The notes beneath the pieces are model-generated. The model worked only from the letters and a program-made list of their open reading frames with translations. It searched no databases and was not told the origin of the DNA. This document shows positions 1-11,681 of a stretch of DNA of 64,000 nt, in pieces (position 1 is the first letter of the stretch; each line of letters opens with the position of its first letter). The stretch spans positions 44,970,202 to 45,034,201 of the forward strand of contig OU015523.1 in the NCBI GenBank assembly GCA_907165065.1, given 5' to 3'. A program made the position numbers and the translations under genes. The DNA is from Caprimulgus europaeus. Lineage: Eukaryota; Chordata; Aves; Caprimulgiformes; Caprimulgidae.

Positions 1-2095
1 AAAGCAGCCAAATAACTTCAGAACACCCAAGCACTCAAAAAAGTAACAATTTCTAAGAGTCAAGAACAGAAAGGCCTATGCCCAAATTGCCAAATAATCC
101 CAAATCTTGGGAATTCGGGGGGCTGAGTGCCTAAACCCAAGGATTTCTGTTTCAGAGACACACCAGTCTCACAGAGACAGCAGCCAGCAACACCCGTCAG
201 AGCCAGGACTCGCGTCCCAAGTTACAAACCTGGAAAGCCAGGGCACACGAGGAAACTGGCTGCTTCTGGCAACTCAAACCTCCCCAGCCTGCCCCAGGGA
301 ATGTCATACGGCACCAACAGAGACAGGATTCAAAATCAGGAAATCTCAATTCTTTCTGCTTTCTCCCCTTCCACTGATGCCTATGAATCCTTTACTAATG
401 ACTTTCTAAGGGCGTTACTAATGCACTATAGCGTATTTTAATGTACTGTTATACAGTATTATAAATGACCACTTGGAATAAAATCTCTCATCCCAATCTG
501 CCTTTATCAAATAAAACATGTGAGAAAAGTATGGTTCTTGGGATCCAGTTGACAGAGCACTGGAATAAACTGCCCAGAGAGGTTGTGGTGTCTCCATCTC
601 TGGAGATGTTCAAAACCCACCTGGACGCTTTCCTGTGGAACCTGCTGTAGGGAACCTGCCTTGTCAGGGGGATTGGACTAGGTGATCTCCTGAGGTCCCT
701 TCCACCCCCTATGATTCTGTGATTCTGTATGTACATTGTCTTCCACATTTAACTATATTATAAACTGACAGAGTGGAGCTAATTTACTTATACAGTTTTG
801 AAAATGCAGGAAAATTTTCTCCTACAGTCCTGAACTACAGGTTCTTGACCTCTGGGGAGATTTCCTCAGTCAGGAGAGTGGCCTGCTCTTTCATTTGTCA
901 GAGTAGCAATAAACGGTAGAACAAGAGCATTTGTTCTTTGGCTGAAAAGGTAGGAATCTTGTCATAAACACAGCAAACCTGCAGCCGTGAAGGACTGCGA
1001 GCACTAGAATAGCTTCCCATCTGACTTAACATGTCAGCTACGGAGAGCAAAGCACGAGTTTTTCCTCTAAACAGGGAAGAAAACAGACTCCCTTAGTAAA
1101 AAGTAAATCTTCCCTAGACATTTCAAAGCAATAACCTTCAAGGTTCAAGTCCTGCTTTTGTTCATTATGAATTTTACAACAAAACAAACCTTGTCAACAA
1201 AACATGAATTCATTGGAATATAATGACTTGTCAAAATGTTTTACAAAGACCCATCAACTCTGACAACCTTTCTTTGAACCAGGGACACTGGGAATCTGCC
1301 AAACTCAGTCACACCTGAGTGTGGAAGGTGATTCAGGAATGCAGACTACCTGGTCTCACAGCTCTGATGCAATCTCAGCATGTGGACAGCTGGGAGATCA
1401 AGATGTACAGGGGTATTTTTAATTAATGTATAATCCACAGCTCTGAGAATAAGGCAACAAAATACCCACAACTGTTTTTGTTTCCACAGCTGAGGGACAG
1501 GATATATAAAAGGAAATGACTGTGTGACAATCCAGTGCTGATTCTGAAAGCCCTAGTAGCTGCTGAGTGCACAAAGATCACTTCAATTTCACACAGCTTG
1601 CTGCTGACAGACTTCAAGTGAAATAAATGAATTGAGTATTTTCAATTCAGTTTGTCCAAAACTTTTGTTCTGTGAGAAAATATAGAGGCTTTTTTTTTTT
1701 AATAAGAATGAAAACTAATTTTGAAGTGTTGCTATTTCCTGCAAAAAGGGAAAATCAGAAATTTGGCACTAGGTAGTCCCCTACTCTTACAAAATTACTG
1801 ATAACAACAATTACCACTTTGTTAAAATAAGAAGTGCAACATTAATTGCCTTAGCACTCGACAGACTTTCGAAGGTACATTCATATCATCCATGTACAAC
1901 AGAACTAACTTTGAAACAAAAGTCAATTTATTTGCCTTCAACTCAGTTGCTGTCAATAAGGTGTCTCTTTAAATCTACAGAAACACATAGCTAGCTTACA
2001 AATTAAACATACAATTGCTTCCGTCAGCAAATATATGGGACTACTAAAAACACACAGAATTTAACCCATAATGGGAAAAAAAAGTTATTGAATAC
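1..2095 (-). other. REPS2 intron 10 (partial)
   Basis: AT-rich intron sequence downstream of exon 10. Apart from the CR1 fragment at 545-727, I recognise nothing in it. No open frame resembles the next REPS2 exon (the proline-rich segment). Confidence 0.75.
545..727 (+). mobile_element. CR1 LINE fragment (3' end)
   Basis: The sequence around CACTGGAATAAACTGCCCAG and the tail GATTGGACTAGGTGATCTCC are the conserved CR1 3' region. It ends in ATGATTCTGTGATTCTGT, the 8-bp terminal repeat typical of CR1. It is 5'-truncated and antisense to REPS2. The left boundary is approximate. Confidence 0.9.
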
Positions 2096-2165
2096 CTTGT
2101 TTTTCATCTTTCTTTCCATCTTGTAACAGGGCAGAGTTCTCAGGTACCTCTTCAGCTGATGTCTT
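2096..2165 (-). CDS. REPS2: REPS2 coding exon 10 (last exon inside the window)
   Basis: This 70-nt exon encodes residues 383-405 plus one base: KTSAEEVPENSALLQDGKKD, then EKQ. The sequence is weakly conserved, but KTS at the start, QD in the middle and KQ at the end, the length of 23 residues and the phases at both ends match mammalian REPS2. The acceptor is TTTCTTTAAG and the donor is CAAG|GTATTC. The rest of the gene (proline-rich region and the C-terminal coiled coil that binds RalBP1 in known orthologues) must lie left of position 1, since no further exon was recognised in 1-2095. Confidence 0.85.
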
Positions 2166-3212
2166 CTTAAAGAAAAAAGATGTATTTATTATACTGATTG
2201 GTATAGCTCACACATTTCCACAGTCAAGTATTTAAGAACACAGATCAACACAAATAAAAGTGACATTCTCTCTTGCACCATGATTTGCCTTATCAGATAA
2301 AGAAGCATGGAGGACCTACAAAAAGACAACTGTGACTCTGCTTTTCAAGGTACAAGAATACCACACCTAAAGTTAGTTAGAGAAGCACTTCAGGGAGCTA
2401 AGGACTATGTACAAGGAGAGACTTCTCACAAGAGAGCAATGTCATTCTGTGTTTTCTTTCCTCTTTGGGTGTAACAACTGTGTTAGGGTTGCGGAAACCT
2501 TCTCCAGCCCCTGCACAAGAGTTACAGTCTCTCCAGCCAGAACTCCAGCTGTACGGCAGAGCCCAGTAGCTCTGTGTGTAAAGTCTTCCAGCTGAGGTGG
2601 CTGATCCTTGGACTACTCTTTCTTTCAACACGCAATCATTGACATGGGAAAAACAGATTTCATTATGCCTGCTGGAAGCCCATTCAGGCCTCTGATGAGA
2701 AAACAGGGAACTCTGCCCCAGTCTTATTCCTTAACTTTCTTTATTTCAGCAGTAACTTTTAGCACTGGCATTTCTTGTTCTTGTAACTTCTGCTACATAG
2801 CTCACAAGAAGGAACCAGGAACAAATTCTACTACCATTACCTGTAAGAACAAGGATGCACTCCACAGCCAAAACAACAATAAAGCAAATATCAGAAACCG
2901 CAAGCTTCCCTAAATACTAAGTGATGCTGTTTTTTCCCAGGGAGCATGGAAGAGGTTGGGTCTAAAAATGGTCTGAAATCCACTGGGCCTAAAAAAATGA
3001 ATTCAGAAACATAGATTTTGCAGACATTTAAAAAAAAAAAAAATCTCAAGTCGGTAATTCAAGAAGGCCAAGTCCAGAGTAAAGAACTCTGAGATTTGTT
3101 TTATAAAGTTGCACATGGGATTCCCTAATGCTTCCGAGGAAGCAACATAGCAAAAACCTGGCTTGAGGACTCTGAAAATGTCTGTACAAAAACTTCACAG
3201 CCCTAGCTAGCC

Positions 3213-3239
3213 CTGACACTCTAAAGGAAAGAGTGTCAG
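3213..3239. repeat. Perfect 10-bp inverted repeat
   Basis: CTGACACTCT (3213-3222) pairs with AGAGTGTCAG (3230-3239) across a 7-base loop. It can form a hairpin in DNA or intronic RNA. No role is indicated. Confidence 0.7.
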
Positions 3240-3406
3240 ACTAAAGACATAATTCAGTACATGCTTGAATTGAGGGACTGATTCTCACAAATTTCAATTA
3301 ACTGTGAGCTCCCATTTCCGAGGGAGTTTAGAGCAACCCCAGCCAGTCATTTTATACATATACTGTGAAATTTTATGTTTTATCTTTAAGGTTTTGGCAG
3401 TGAGAA

Positions 3407-3515
3407 AGCTTGTGAAAAAGAGAAAAAGGAATGAAGAAAAGAAAAAAAAAAAAAAGAAAAAGGACCAGGACCAGAGTGCAAGACAAAAAGTTTAGGGAAA
3501 AAAAAAAGGGAAGAC
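3407..3515 (+). repeat. Purine-rich A/G tract
   Basis: A mostly A/G low-complexity stretch with A runs of 10 or more, broken by few pyrimidines. It appears as a pyrimidine tract in the REPS2 pre-mRNA. Confidence 0.6.
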
Positions 3516-6500
3516 AAAACCTCCTTGGTTAACAAAAAGCAGTCACCCTTGTCATTCCCAAGCATTAGCATTCTTTGTGTGTTTTGGAAGTTTAACAGAG
3601 ACTAGCATTCAGGTGACCCGTTTCCTGTTATTATTTTCTTTATGGATGCATTCAAGCACTGTTTCCATCATATTGCAGTATTGTAGTCCATCAGTGACAG
3701 TAAAAAAGGTATTCTGAAATTAAATTGAGATACTGCATAACTGATTGCATTGATAATACAATATTTTTAATGTAGTGTTCAACTATCTAAACTATATTTC
3801 CTCAAGTAGTTAAGCTACAAATTAAATTGCAACAGTGAATTACTGCACTTCCCACAGAGAGAGAGGAACAGAAGGTGAATTACTGACCTTCCAAATGATA
3901 CTCATTCAGTGTATTAATTCTGATCATAAAAACATCAGTTGAACAAAACATCAACAACAAAAAACAACCAAACCAAAAAAACCCACCTCAAAATCATTCT
4001 CGAATCAAAGTTTTGATAAGAGATTTCATAGTTCATTGACCTTGGATAACTAAGGACCAAAATAACAAGGCCCTGAAACTAACTGAGAATTTTGCCCTGC
4101 ATGTCTAGGACTCACACAGTGAAGAAATGGAGCAAACCCAGTCAAACAACTGTGATCTAGTCAGGTAACACTATCTGTGCTTAGCCAGCAGGCAATCATG
4201 CTACAGATTCTTCTTCGTTTTCAACCTAGTCATAAAACACCTGGTTTTGCAAAACATCCTGTCATCTTGCAGAACCTAGGAACTGAGCAGAAGATCCAGC
4301 AGTTCCCCCAAGAACATTATCTGACTACAAAGGCAGTTGCAATAACTGCAAGTTGTTGGCAGTTATGGTGAAAATGTCTCAAGGAGAAGAGGGCAGAGAT
4401 AAGGCAGAGGAAGTCTGAAAGCTTAACTGCTCAATATTGAATTGAACATAAAATGGGGGATTTGTTGCTTGTTTGGTTTTTTTTACATTTTGTGCTGTAT
4501 ACCCTCTACAGCTATTTAATTATTACTATAATATTCCTGCTATTATCATCTTCACTGGAGCAGGAAAAAAAACCCAAACCCATACAGCTGAATTGCTTAG
4601 GAAATAATCTCTTTCTAGATTTATCTTTACTCTGCACATTCATTCAAGGACCAAAAACAAGAAAAGCCTAAAAACCAGACAATTAATAAGATTATAAAAT
4701 TGTATTGGCTAGGTTACTGAAAGGCCATTTTATTTCTAAGAAACACAAGATGACCCTGAAAGCAAGATTTCTGAGCTTTCTGAAATATATAGAAGAACGT
4801 TCTACTCTCACAGTCCCAATGGCTGTGCTACTAAAGAGCAAATTTCCTCACAGCTCTGCAATATCCAAAGACCGATTTGTGTATCTGGGCAATCACTTTT
4901 GAAGCCAGTATCCTAGCAAAAACAAGGGATCCCTAGACCACAGAGATACCAAAGTAGATCTTGAAGTCAAGAAGTTATGTAAACGGAAGCTTTTAAATTA
5001 TGTATATAAAAGATACATAATCATAAATTAAGTCATATTTTAATATAATTTAACTATATCTATTTTTAATATATGCATGTATATTTACATATGCACATGA
5101 AAATGCAAGTGAAAAGAGAAGCTAACACTCAGGGGTCTTCCCTACTAATGAAAAAACATCCAAACAGGGATGTAACAGTTTTTAAGCAGAAGACAAATAA
5201 TTCTCTCGATAAACAGGGATCTTAAGACAATGCAGTAAGTTAACTCAAATACTCAGTTGACTCTTACTGCAGTCTGGAAATGGAGTTATGTATGTACGTG
5301 CACACACATGCTGACATCAGCGAATGAGTCTTCAATGCAAATCGCTTTGAATTTTGCCTCTTAGGCTTGTTTAAATTGCAAGCCAACACGCTATATGCTA
5401 ATGAGGCACACTCTCAAGGGACTGTTGAGCTTTGCCACAGGATCGCACAGTGAACAAGTGCTAGCACAGCATGGCCTGTGGCACAATCTCGCAGCCCCCT
5501 GCGAGCTACCCTCCCAAAATAAGGCCATACACAAGGGACAAGGCTGTTCTGCTATGGTAAAGGACCTGCCTACGCTGCCAATGTACCAGCAGCCTGTACG
5601 ACCAGAGCAGCAGCGCTGCTTTCAAAACCCAGCAGGACTGCTGTGCTTTGGCCAAGCTGCTGTGCAAAGGGCAATACCATCCAGAGAGATCACGTGTATT
5701 TTAATAGTTCCTGAAGATAAATTGGATGCTCAAAAGCGTTGGCTGCAGCACTGCCCAAAGTGAACACTGCACTCTGTAGCAGCTTAGGAGGTCTGTTTGG
5801 TGGTGCCACTACCGAGCTGAATTTGATGGGGGAACAGCTGGTTTCTGACCCAAGAATGTCCCAGAGCAAGGCACAGGGAGGAAATAACGGGAGGACAGCC
5901 TTGCTGAGCTGCCATGACATACCATTACTTGTTAAGTTGGAAGCAGCATCAGAAGGGCCTGCTCTTGCAGTCAGTCTGCCATTTGATTCACTACCTTAAA
6001 TACTAAACCCTTAAATCTCACAGCAGATATATTCAGAGTTGGAATATCCAGATACAACTCAGTGACTATGGTTAGTTCAGCTTTACAGGATCTTTACAGT
6101 TTCTGGTTCTAACCTCAGTTGATAAACTTTTCTCCTTAAATTTAGTTTTGCTTGCAACGGTCTTCCATTACAAGGTTAGTATCTGTTGTGATACTGCTAC
6201 AATGGATCTCCATCCTGCTCTCAAAACACTCTTCCTGGCTCCTTACAATCACTACCTAGGCCCTTAGATGGTAGTTCCTTAGACTATGAAAAGGCTGGAT
6301 ATTAAAATTGAGATGGAATTATTTAGAGTAGAACTATGCATGTCCATATTGTACAAAATCTTTGATAGTTTCAGTCTACAAAGAATCAAAGTACAAGGAA
6401 TCAGGACAAGCCAAGACATTTTTCTTCTCATCATCAAAACTATGAGGGAGTGAGTGTGGAAATGGAGCACTGTAAGTGGAAGAAACACTTAAGAGCTACA

Positions 6501-6775
6501 TAGTCAGGAATACCTGACTAGAACAAGGTCTGCACCTGAAGCCTCACATTTTCAACCAATTCAAATTCAGAAGAGATTTCACCTGAGCACTGTCCTTGTA
6601 CCACTGCCTTCTCCTGCAGCAGGGGCTCTGCCCCTCATCTCTGGATCCCAGTGCAGGAGGGACAAATGCAGCCCAGTGGGACATTAACAGCTAAGGTGTA
6701 TTTCTCTGCAGATTCCAACATCACACAAGGCTGGCGTTCCTCCATAACTACTGTGAACTCTGTTACATGGGAATA

Positions 6776-7400
6776 GCTTGCAGCCCAGGAGGCCAATAAC
6801 CGTATCCTGGGCTGCATCAAAAGAAGTATGTCCAGCAGGTCAAGGGAGGTGATTCTGCCCCTCTACTCTGCTCTTGTAAGGCCCCATCTGCAGCACTGTG
6901 TCCAGTTCTGGAGTCCTCAGCAAAGCAAAGACATGGAACTGTTGGACTAGGTCCAGAGGAGGGGCACTAAAGTGATCAGAGGGATGGAACATCTCTCCTA
7001 TGAAGAAAGTATGAGAGAGTTGAGGTTGTTCAGCCTGGAGAAGAGAAGGCTCTGGGGAGACTTTATTGAGCCTTTCAGTATTTAAAGGGGACTTATAAGG
7101 AAGATGGGAACAAACTTTTTAGGAGGGCCTGTAGTGATAGGACAAGTGGTAATGGTTTTAAACTAAAAGAGGCAAGATTTAGACTTGATAGAAGGAGGAA
7201 ATTTTTTAGGATGAGTATGGTGAAACACTGGACCAGGTTGCCCAGAGAGGTGGTAGAAGCCCTGTCCCAGAAACATTCAAGGCCAGGTTGGATCAGGCGT
7301 TGAGCAACCGGATGTAGTTGAAGATGTCCCTGCTCACTGCAGGGGTGTTGGACTAGATGACCTTGAAAGGTCCCATACAACCCAAACCATCCTATGATTC
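6776..7400 (+). mobile_element. CR1 LINE fragment (3' part, about 0.6 kb)
   Basis: It runs from the end of the ORF2 reading (TATCCTGGGCTGCATCAAAA and the CR1 block with GTTCAGCCTGGAGAAGAGAA) through the 3' UTR to AACCCAAACCATCCTATGATTC. It is 5'-truncated and antisense to REPS2, in intron 9 about 190 bp from exon 9. The reading frame is broken, so it is not functional. Confidence 0.93.
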
Positions 7401-7588
7401 CACGCGGCCCATTCCACACAAGGAACAAATTGCTGAGAGAAGGGTTTGAGAGGGCTTAATGGTACACTTAGAGTCCTAAAGTGCTCTCAAAGACTTGCAG
7501 TTCTGCTGCTTTGCCTACCACAGCCACTGTGAAGCTGGGCCATTCCTCTGCACTCTGCAAGGTAATTACTCTGCTTACGACTTCTTAC

Positions 7589-7683
7589 CTCCACCCGACT
7601 GAAGTCACGAGTCTGCTGACCGCCTGGCGATGACTCAGAATAAGAATCAAATAGGGTACGGTCACACACGGGCTTCAAAGAGG
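7589..7683 (-). CDS. REPS2: REPS2 coding exon 9 (linker after EH domain 2)
   Basis: This 95-nt exon encodes residues 351-382: ASLKPVCDRTLFDSYSESSP, then GGQQTRDFSRVE. LFDSYSES and QQ.RD..R.E match the REPS2 linker. The acceptor is TTTCCCTCACAG and the donor is GAG|GTAAGA, phase 0. The exon lies between two oppositely oriented CR1 copies, one about 190 bp downstream in intron 9 and one about 1.6 kb upstream in intron 8. Confidence 0.93.
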
Positions 7684-8843
7684 CTGTGAGGGAAAGAAAA
7701 AGAGAGAAAAACAAAACAAGACAGAGACATGCCAAGTCTTTGGTTAAGAGACACTTCTTAAAAACCTGTTCCAGCATCATTTTGCCATTCATTTCTACAT
7801 ATCAGAACTGATCTATAAGCCACAGATGACAAACACCATGAAGAAAATTTTTCTATCTTATATTTTGAGTAAGTCAATGACATGAAAGCGACAGCATGTG
7901 TAATTTCTGTTGTAGAAATAATTGTGAACTTTGGGAGTAGTGATTCTTAGTAAATATGAACTGCCAAATAACAACCGTTTATTTACATTTTTCCTCCTCA
8001 CAGTCCAGTATCAACTTAGTTGGCCTTATTGTTTACACTTTGCTGTCTTAGGAATGTTAAAGGTACTTACCAAACCTTCAACTCCATTTTTTGACATTTT
8101 GAATGCTGAAAAGTGTAGTAGAATCTACTTTATACACTAAAATTGAAGACCAGCAAAGCAAGGATACTAAACACAGCAGATGCTGCAGTATATATCACCT
8201 TTAACTAAACAGCAGCGAGAGCCGGGGGCAGAAAGAATAAAAAAGGAAAAAAAACCCCCAAACAAACTCCAGCTTCTCACAGGAATATTCACAAGAACCT
8301 CATTTCTATTCCACAAGCTCAGGTCCTTCTGCTGATATCACTCTGGGATTATTTCCTCTGAGATAAATTTGTCTTAACAGCTGGAAAACAGCTTTTCTTT
8401 AAGATCAATATATTGAAAGGCAGAACCACCAATTCTCACACCAAATTTCTAGTTTCTGGCTAGCACCTAGTTTATCTGAATAAATTAAGCTCTTGCAAAT
8501 CTGTCTTATTTTACAATAGAGTGGGTTACATAGAGGGCAAATAGCTTTACAGATTCCATAAATTAGTTTTAATAAAAACTTGCAGAAAAGAAGGTGGTGG
8601 GTCAAACTGTCAATGGCGCTGTGCCAGGATAGCATTTGACCCTGCGCTTGTAGTTTACAGAACAAGCCGTAAAACTAGGAAGATTAATTCATTCTTCAAT
8701 GCTGTGTTTTACACTCCAAGGCAATCTATTTGAAGCTTTAACACTCTTATCAGATGCAAATATTTCACTGGAACCAAATTCTGCCCCAGTCTGAAACGAA
8801 TATAACCTAATAAAAAACAGTAATCTTCATCGAGTTCCTAACA

Positions 8844-8846
<3 letters not shown>

Positions 8847-8877
<31 letters not shown>
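8847..8877 (+). repeat. Poly(A) tract, 31 bp
   Basis: An uninterrupted run of A. No retroposed sequence that I recognise lies directly upstream, so it may be a simple homopolymer rather than a retroposon tail. Confidence 0.9.
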
Positions 8878-8880
<3 letters not shown>

Positions 8881-9268
8881 AAGTTTCACAGAAATCAAAC
8901 TATGAAAACATGAAAACAAAAAGTTTGTCTTGAAAATTTCTTCTGACATTTTTGGTAAGTATATAAGGCACGTGCTTATAGAATCATCAGTGGTCTGTGC
9001 TTTCTTGTGATTCACAGTGTTATAGTGGGCTGAGATGTTCCGCTTTTTATTAATGCAAGTTTTTAAAAAGACAGATTTCTGAATCCTGATAGGCAGCAGA
9101 ATGTATGTGAGACAATTTCAGACCCTCAAGCTAACCAGAATTAGCATATTAGCTGAGGCATTTAGAGTGCCCACACTGAAGCTTGAAATGTCTGGTTGCG
9201 TGCAACACCATGAAACAATAATCATCTAAGAAAATGGTAAAGACTCCAGTGCTGAAAGGGACAAATTA

Positions 9269-10311
9269 ATAGAATCATTGAATTGTTTTGGTTGGAAAAG
9301 ACCTTTAAGATCATCAAGTCCAACCGTAAACCTAAAACTGCTCAATGCACCACTAAACCATGTCCCTAAGCACCACATCAACGTGGTTTTTTTAACACCT
9401 CCAGGGATGGTGGTGACACCACTACTTCCCTGGGCAGCCTGTTCCAATGCTTCACAACCCTTTCCATGAAGAAATTTTTCCTAATATCCAATCTCAACTT
9501 CCCCTGGTGCAACTTGAGGCTGTTTCCTCTTGTTCTATCACTTGTTACTTGGGAGAAGAGACCAACGTCCACCTTGCTGCAACCTCCTTTCAGTTAGTTG
9601 TAGAGAGCGAGGAGGTCTCCCCTCAACCTCCTTTTCTCCAAGTTAAACAACCCCAGTTCCCTCAGCCGCTCCTCATATGATTTGCTCTCTAGAACCTTCA
9701 CCAGCTTTGTTGCCCTTCTTTGCACATGCTCCAGCATTTCAATGTCTTTCCTGTAGTGAGAGGCCCAAAACTGAACACAGTTCTCGAGGTGCAGCCTCAC
9801 CAGTGCCGAGTACAGGGGGATGATCATTTCTCTAGTCCTGCTGGTCGTGTTATTTCTGATATAAGCCAGGATGCTGTTGGCCTTCCTGGCCACCTGAGCA
9901 CACTGCTGGCTCATACTCAGTTGGCTATCAACCAACACTCCCAGGTCCTTTTCCACCAGGCAGCTTTCCAGCCACTGTTCCCCAGGCTTGTAGCATTGCA
10001 TCGGGTTGCTGTGACCCAAGTGCAGGACCTGGCACTTGGCCTTGGTGAATCTCACACAACTGGCCTCGGCTCATCGATCCGGCCTGTCCAGATCCCTCTG
10101 TAGAGCCTTCCTACCCTCAAGGAGATCAACATTCCCACCCAATTTGGTGTTGCTTGCAAACTTACTGAGAGTGCATTCAATCTCTTCACCCAGACTGTTG
10201 ATAAAGATATTAAAACAGAGCTGGTCCCAATACTGAGCCCTGTGGAACACCACTTGTGACTGGCAACCAACTGGATTTAACTCCATTCACCACAACTCTT
10301 TGGGTGAAAGA
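9269..10311 (-). mobile_element. CR1 LINE, 5'-truncated, with ORF2 C-terminal remnant
   Basis: Read on the minus strand it starts within the reverse transcriptase ([10 protein letters not shown], then [15 protein letters not shown]), continues through the conserved C-terminal part ([20 protein letters not shown], then [20 protein letters not shown]) and ends in the CR1 3' tail at about 9269. Frame breaks divide it into at least three open pieces, so it is dead. It lies in the same orientation as REPS2. The 5' boundary is approximate. Confidence 0.93.
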
Positions 10312-11538
10312 GGAACTCTTTGTCCTAAGGAACAACCACAGCTTACCATGTTCTTCCTCCCATTGCCATAATGATCCCCTACTACTAGACATAGTTATTT
10401 CCATTGCAGTTTTACCCAAACAGGCTTAATGTGAAGACACACCAACAAGGACCTGCATGAAGGAGCTTACAAGCTAATTTACAATGGCAACAGGCATGAC
10501 AGAAGCGAACAAAGTGGTGGTCCTGGAGAGAAAGAGTAGTTATAATTATGACAAGGGAATGTAATTAGGGAGACTAAAGTGATGAAGACTTGGAAGTGCA
10601 GGTTTTACAGGAGCTTTTCCCCTTGGATATGAAGATAGTGGATTATAAGGAACAGGACTTCACCAGAAATTACTTCACAAATCTTATACAGGGTGAATAT
10701 TTAATTTTCCTAACTACGGCTTGATTTGCTCTTTTCTTGTCTTTTAATATATTCAGTGTCATCAAATTTAATGGAGATTTTATTAGGTCTTAAATATTAT
10801 CCCTTAGCACTGTAATTACCATCTGTGATTAATCCTCCTTGCCCTAGGAAGTCATGCACATTTTTTAGATGGAACAGTATATATTTCAATGTTCATTTAT
10901 AATTAAAAGAGACATAACTGAAGAGAACAAATGAAAGGGCAGGTCTCTCTCTGCAGAGTTACTGAGGTATGTTGTATTTTGGATTAATTTATCCTTGTGA
11001 TAGACAAACTGCTGTAATGCCCCCGTCATTGCTGCAAATTACTTATAGAAGAATCTGTGGATTACATAAAATGATTTACAAAAAAATTCAACCTTTGACA
11101 CAACCATTAACTGCATCTAACAAAAAAAATTAGCATAAGAAGTTCTAAAGCCGTCCAGTACCGTTTTCTACACATCTTCAAGACACAGATACTTAAGGGA
11201 AAAATCATCAAAAGAGTTAAAAGCCATGTGAGTCTTGTTAGATTACCTTTGGTACAGGTAATCATCTGCCTCTTTAGCTACAATGGCAGCTGAAGCACAC
11301 TGGAGCAAAGGGACAGACACGAGGAGGCCGGTAACTGCTCGCTTTGCATCACTATTTTGTGCTTTTTATACATCCCTCCTTCAGCAATTGCCTTGTGCAT
11401 GTGTTAAAAAGCAACTGGAGGGCCATCATGCAGCGTAGAACCCCATCCTACCTGCAGGATGGAGAACAAAACCTGTCCTACATGCACACTGGGTTTCTGA
11501 GACGGCTACAGAAAAGCGACCTGCCGCAGGGACACTAC

Positions 11539-11681
11539 CTGCTTGAAGGTACTCGGGCAGCAGCGTCTCTGGCAGCGTCTCTGGCAGCTGGTAACCGTTC
11601 TTCCTTGCAACCACGAGGTGGAAAGCAGCACAAAATTCTGGGAGTGTCAGTGCCCCGTCACAATCCACATCGCTCAGCTCC
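11539..11681 (-). CDS. REPS2: REPS2 coding exon 8 (EF-hand loop and end of EH domain 2)
   Basis: This 143-nt exon completes Trp303 and encodes residues up to 350: [30 protein letters not shown], then [29 protein letters not shown] (residues 307-318) is a complete 12-residue EF-hand loop with acidic residues at positions 1, 3, 5 and 12, so EH domain 2 should bind calcium. The acceptor is TACCCACAG and the donor is [18 protein letters not shown] is encoded by a perfect 12-bp tandem repeat at 11561-11584. The open frame on the opposite strand here is a shadow of this exon. Confidence 0.96.
11561..11588 (-). repeat. 12-bp tandem repeat inside REPS2 exon 8
   Basis: CAGCGTCTCTGG occurs twice in perfect tandem (11561-11572 and 11573-11584), followed by a partial third copy (CAGC). 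On the gene strand it encodes LPET twice. Its length is a multiple of three, so slippage would keep the frame. Confidence 0.85.

Larger units (their letters stand above)
2166..7588 (-). other. REPS2 intron 9
   Basis: An intron of about 5.4 kb. It contains a 10-bp hairpin (3213-3239), a purine-rich A/G tract (about 3407-3515) and a CR1 copy (6776-7400). The 122-residue open frame at 5395-5763 shows no recognisable protein. Nothing else stands out. Confidence 0.85.
7684..11538 (-). other. REPS2 intron 8
   Basis: An intron of about 3.9 kb that holds a 31-bp poly(A) tract (8847-8877) and a CR1 copy of about 1 kb (9269-10311). I see no gene or conserved element elsewhere. Confidence 0.85.

Noticed and set aside
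1-2095. Search for REPS2 exon 11 (proline-rich segment)
   Set aside because: No reading on the minus strand shows the expected Ser/Arg- and Pro-rich sequence with proper splice sites. It must lie outside the window.
5395-5763. 122-codon plus-strand open frame in intron 9
   Set aside because: No recognisable similarity or splice context; compatible with chance.
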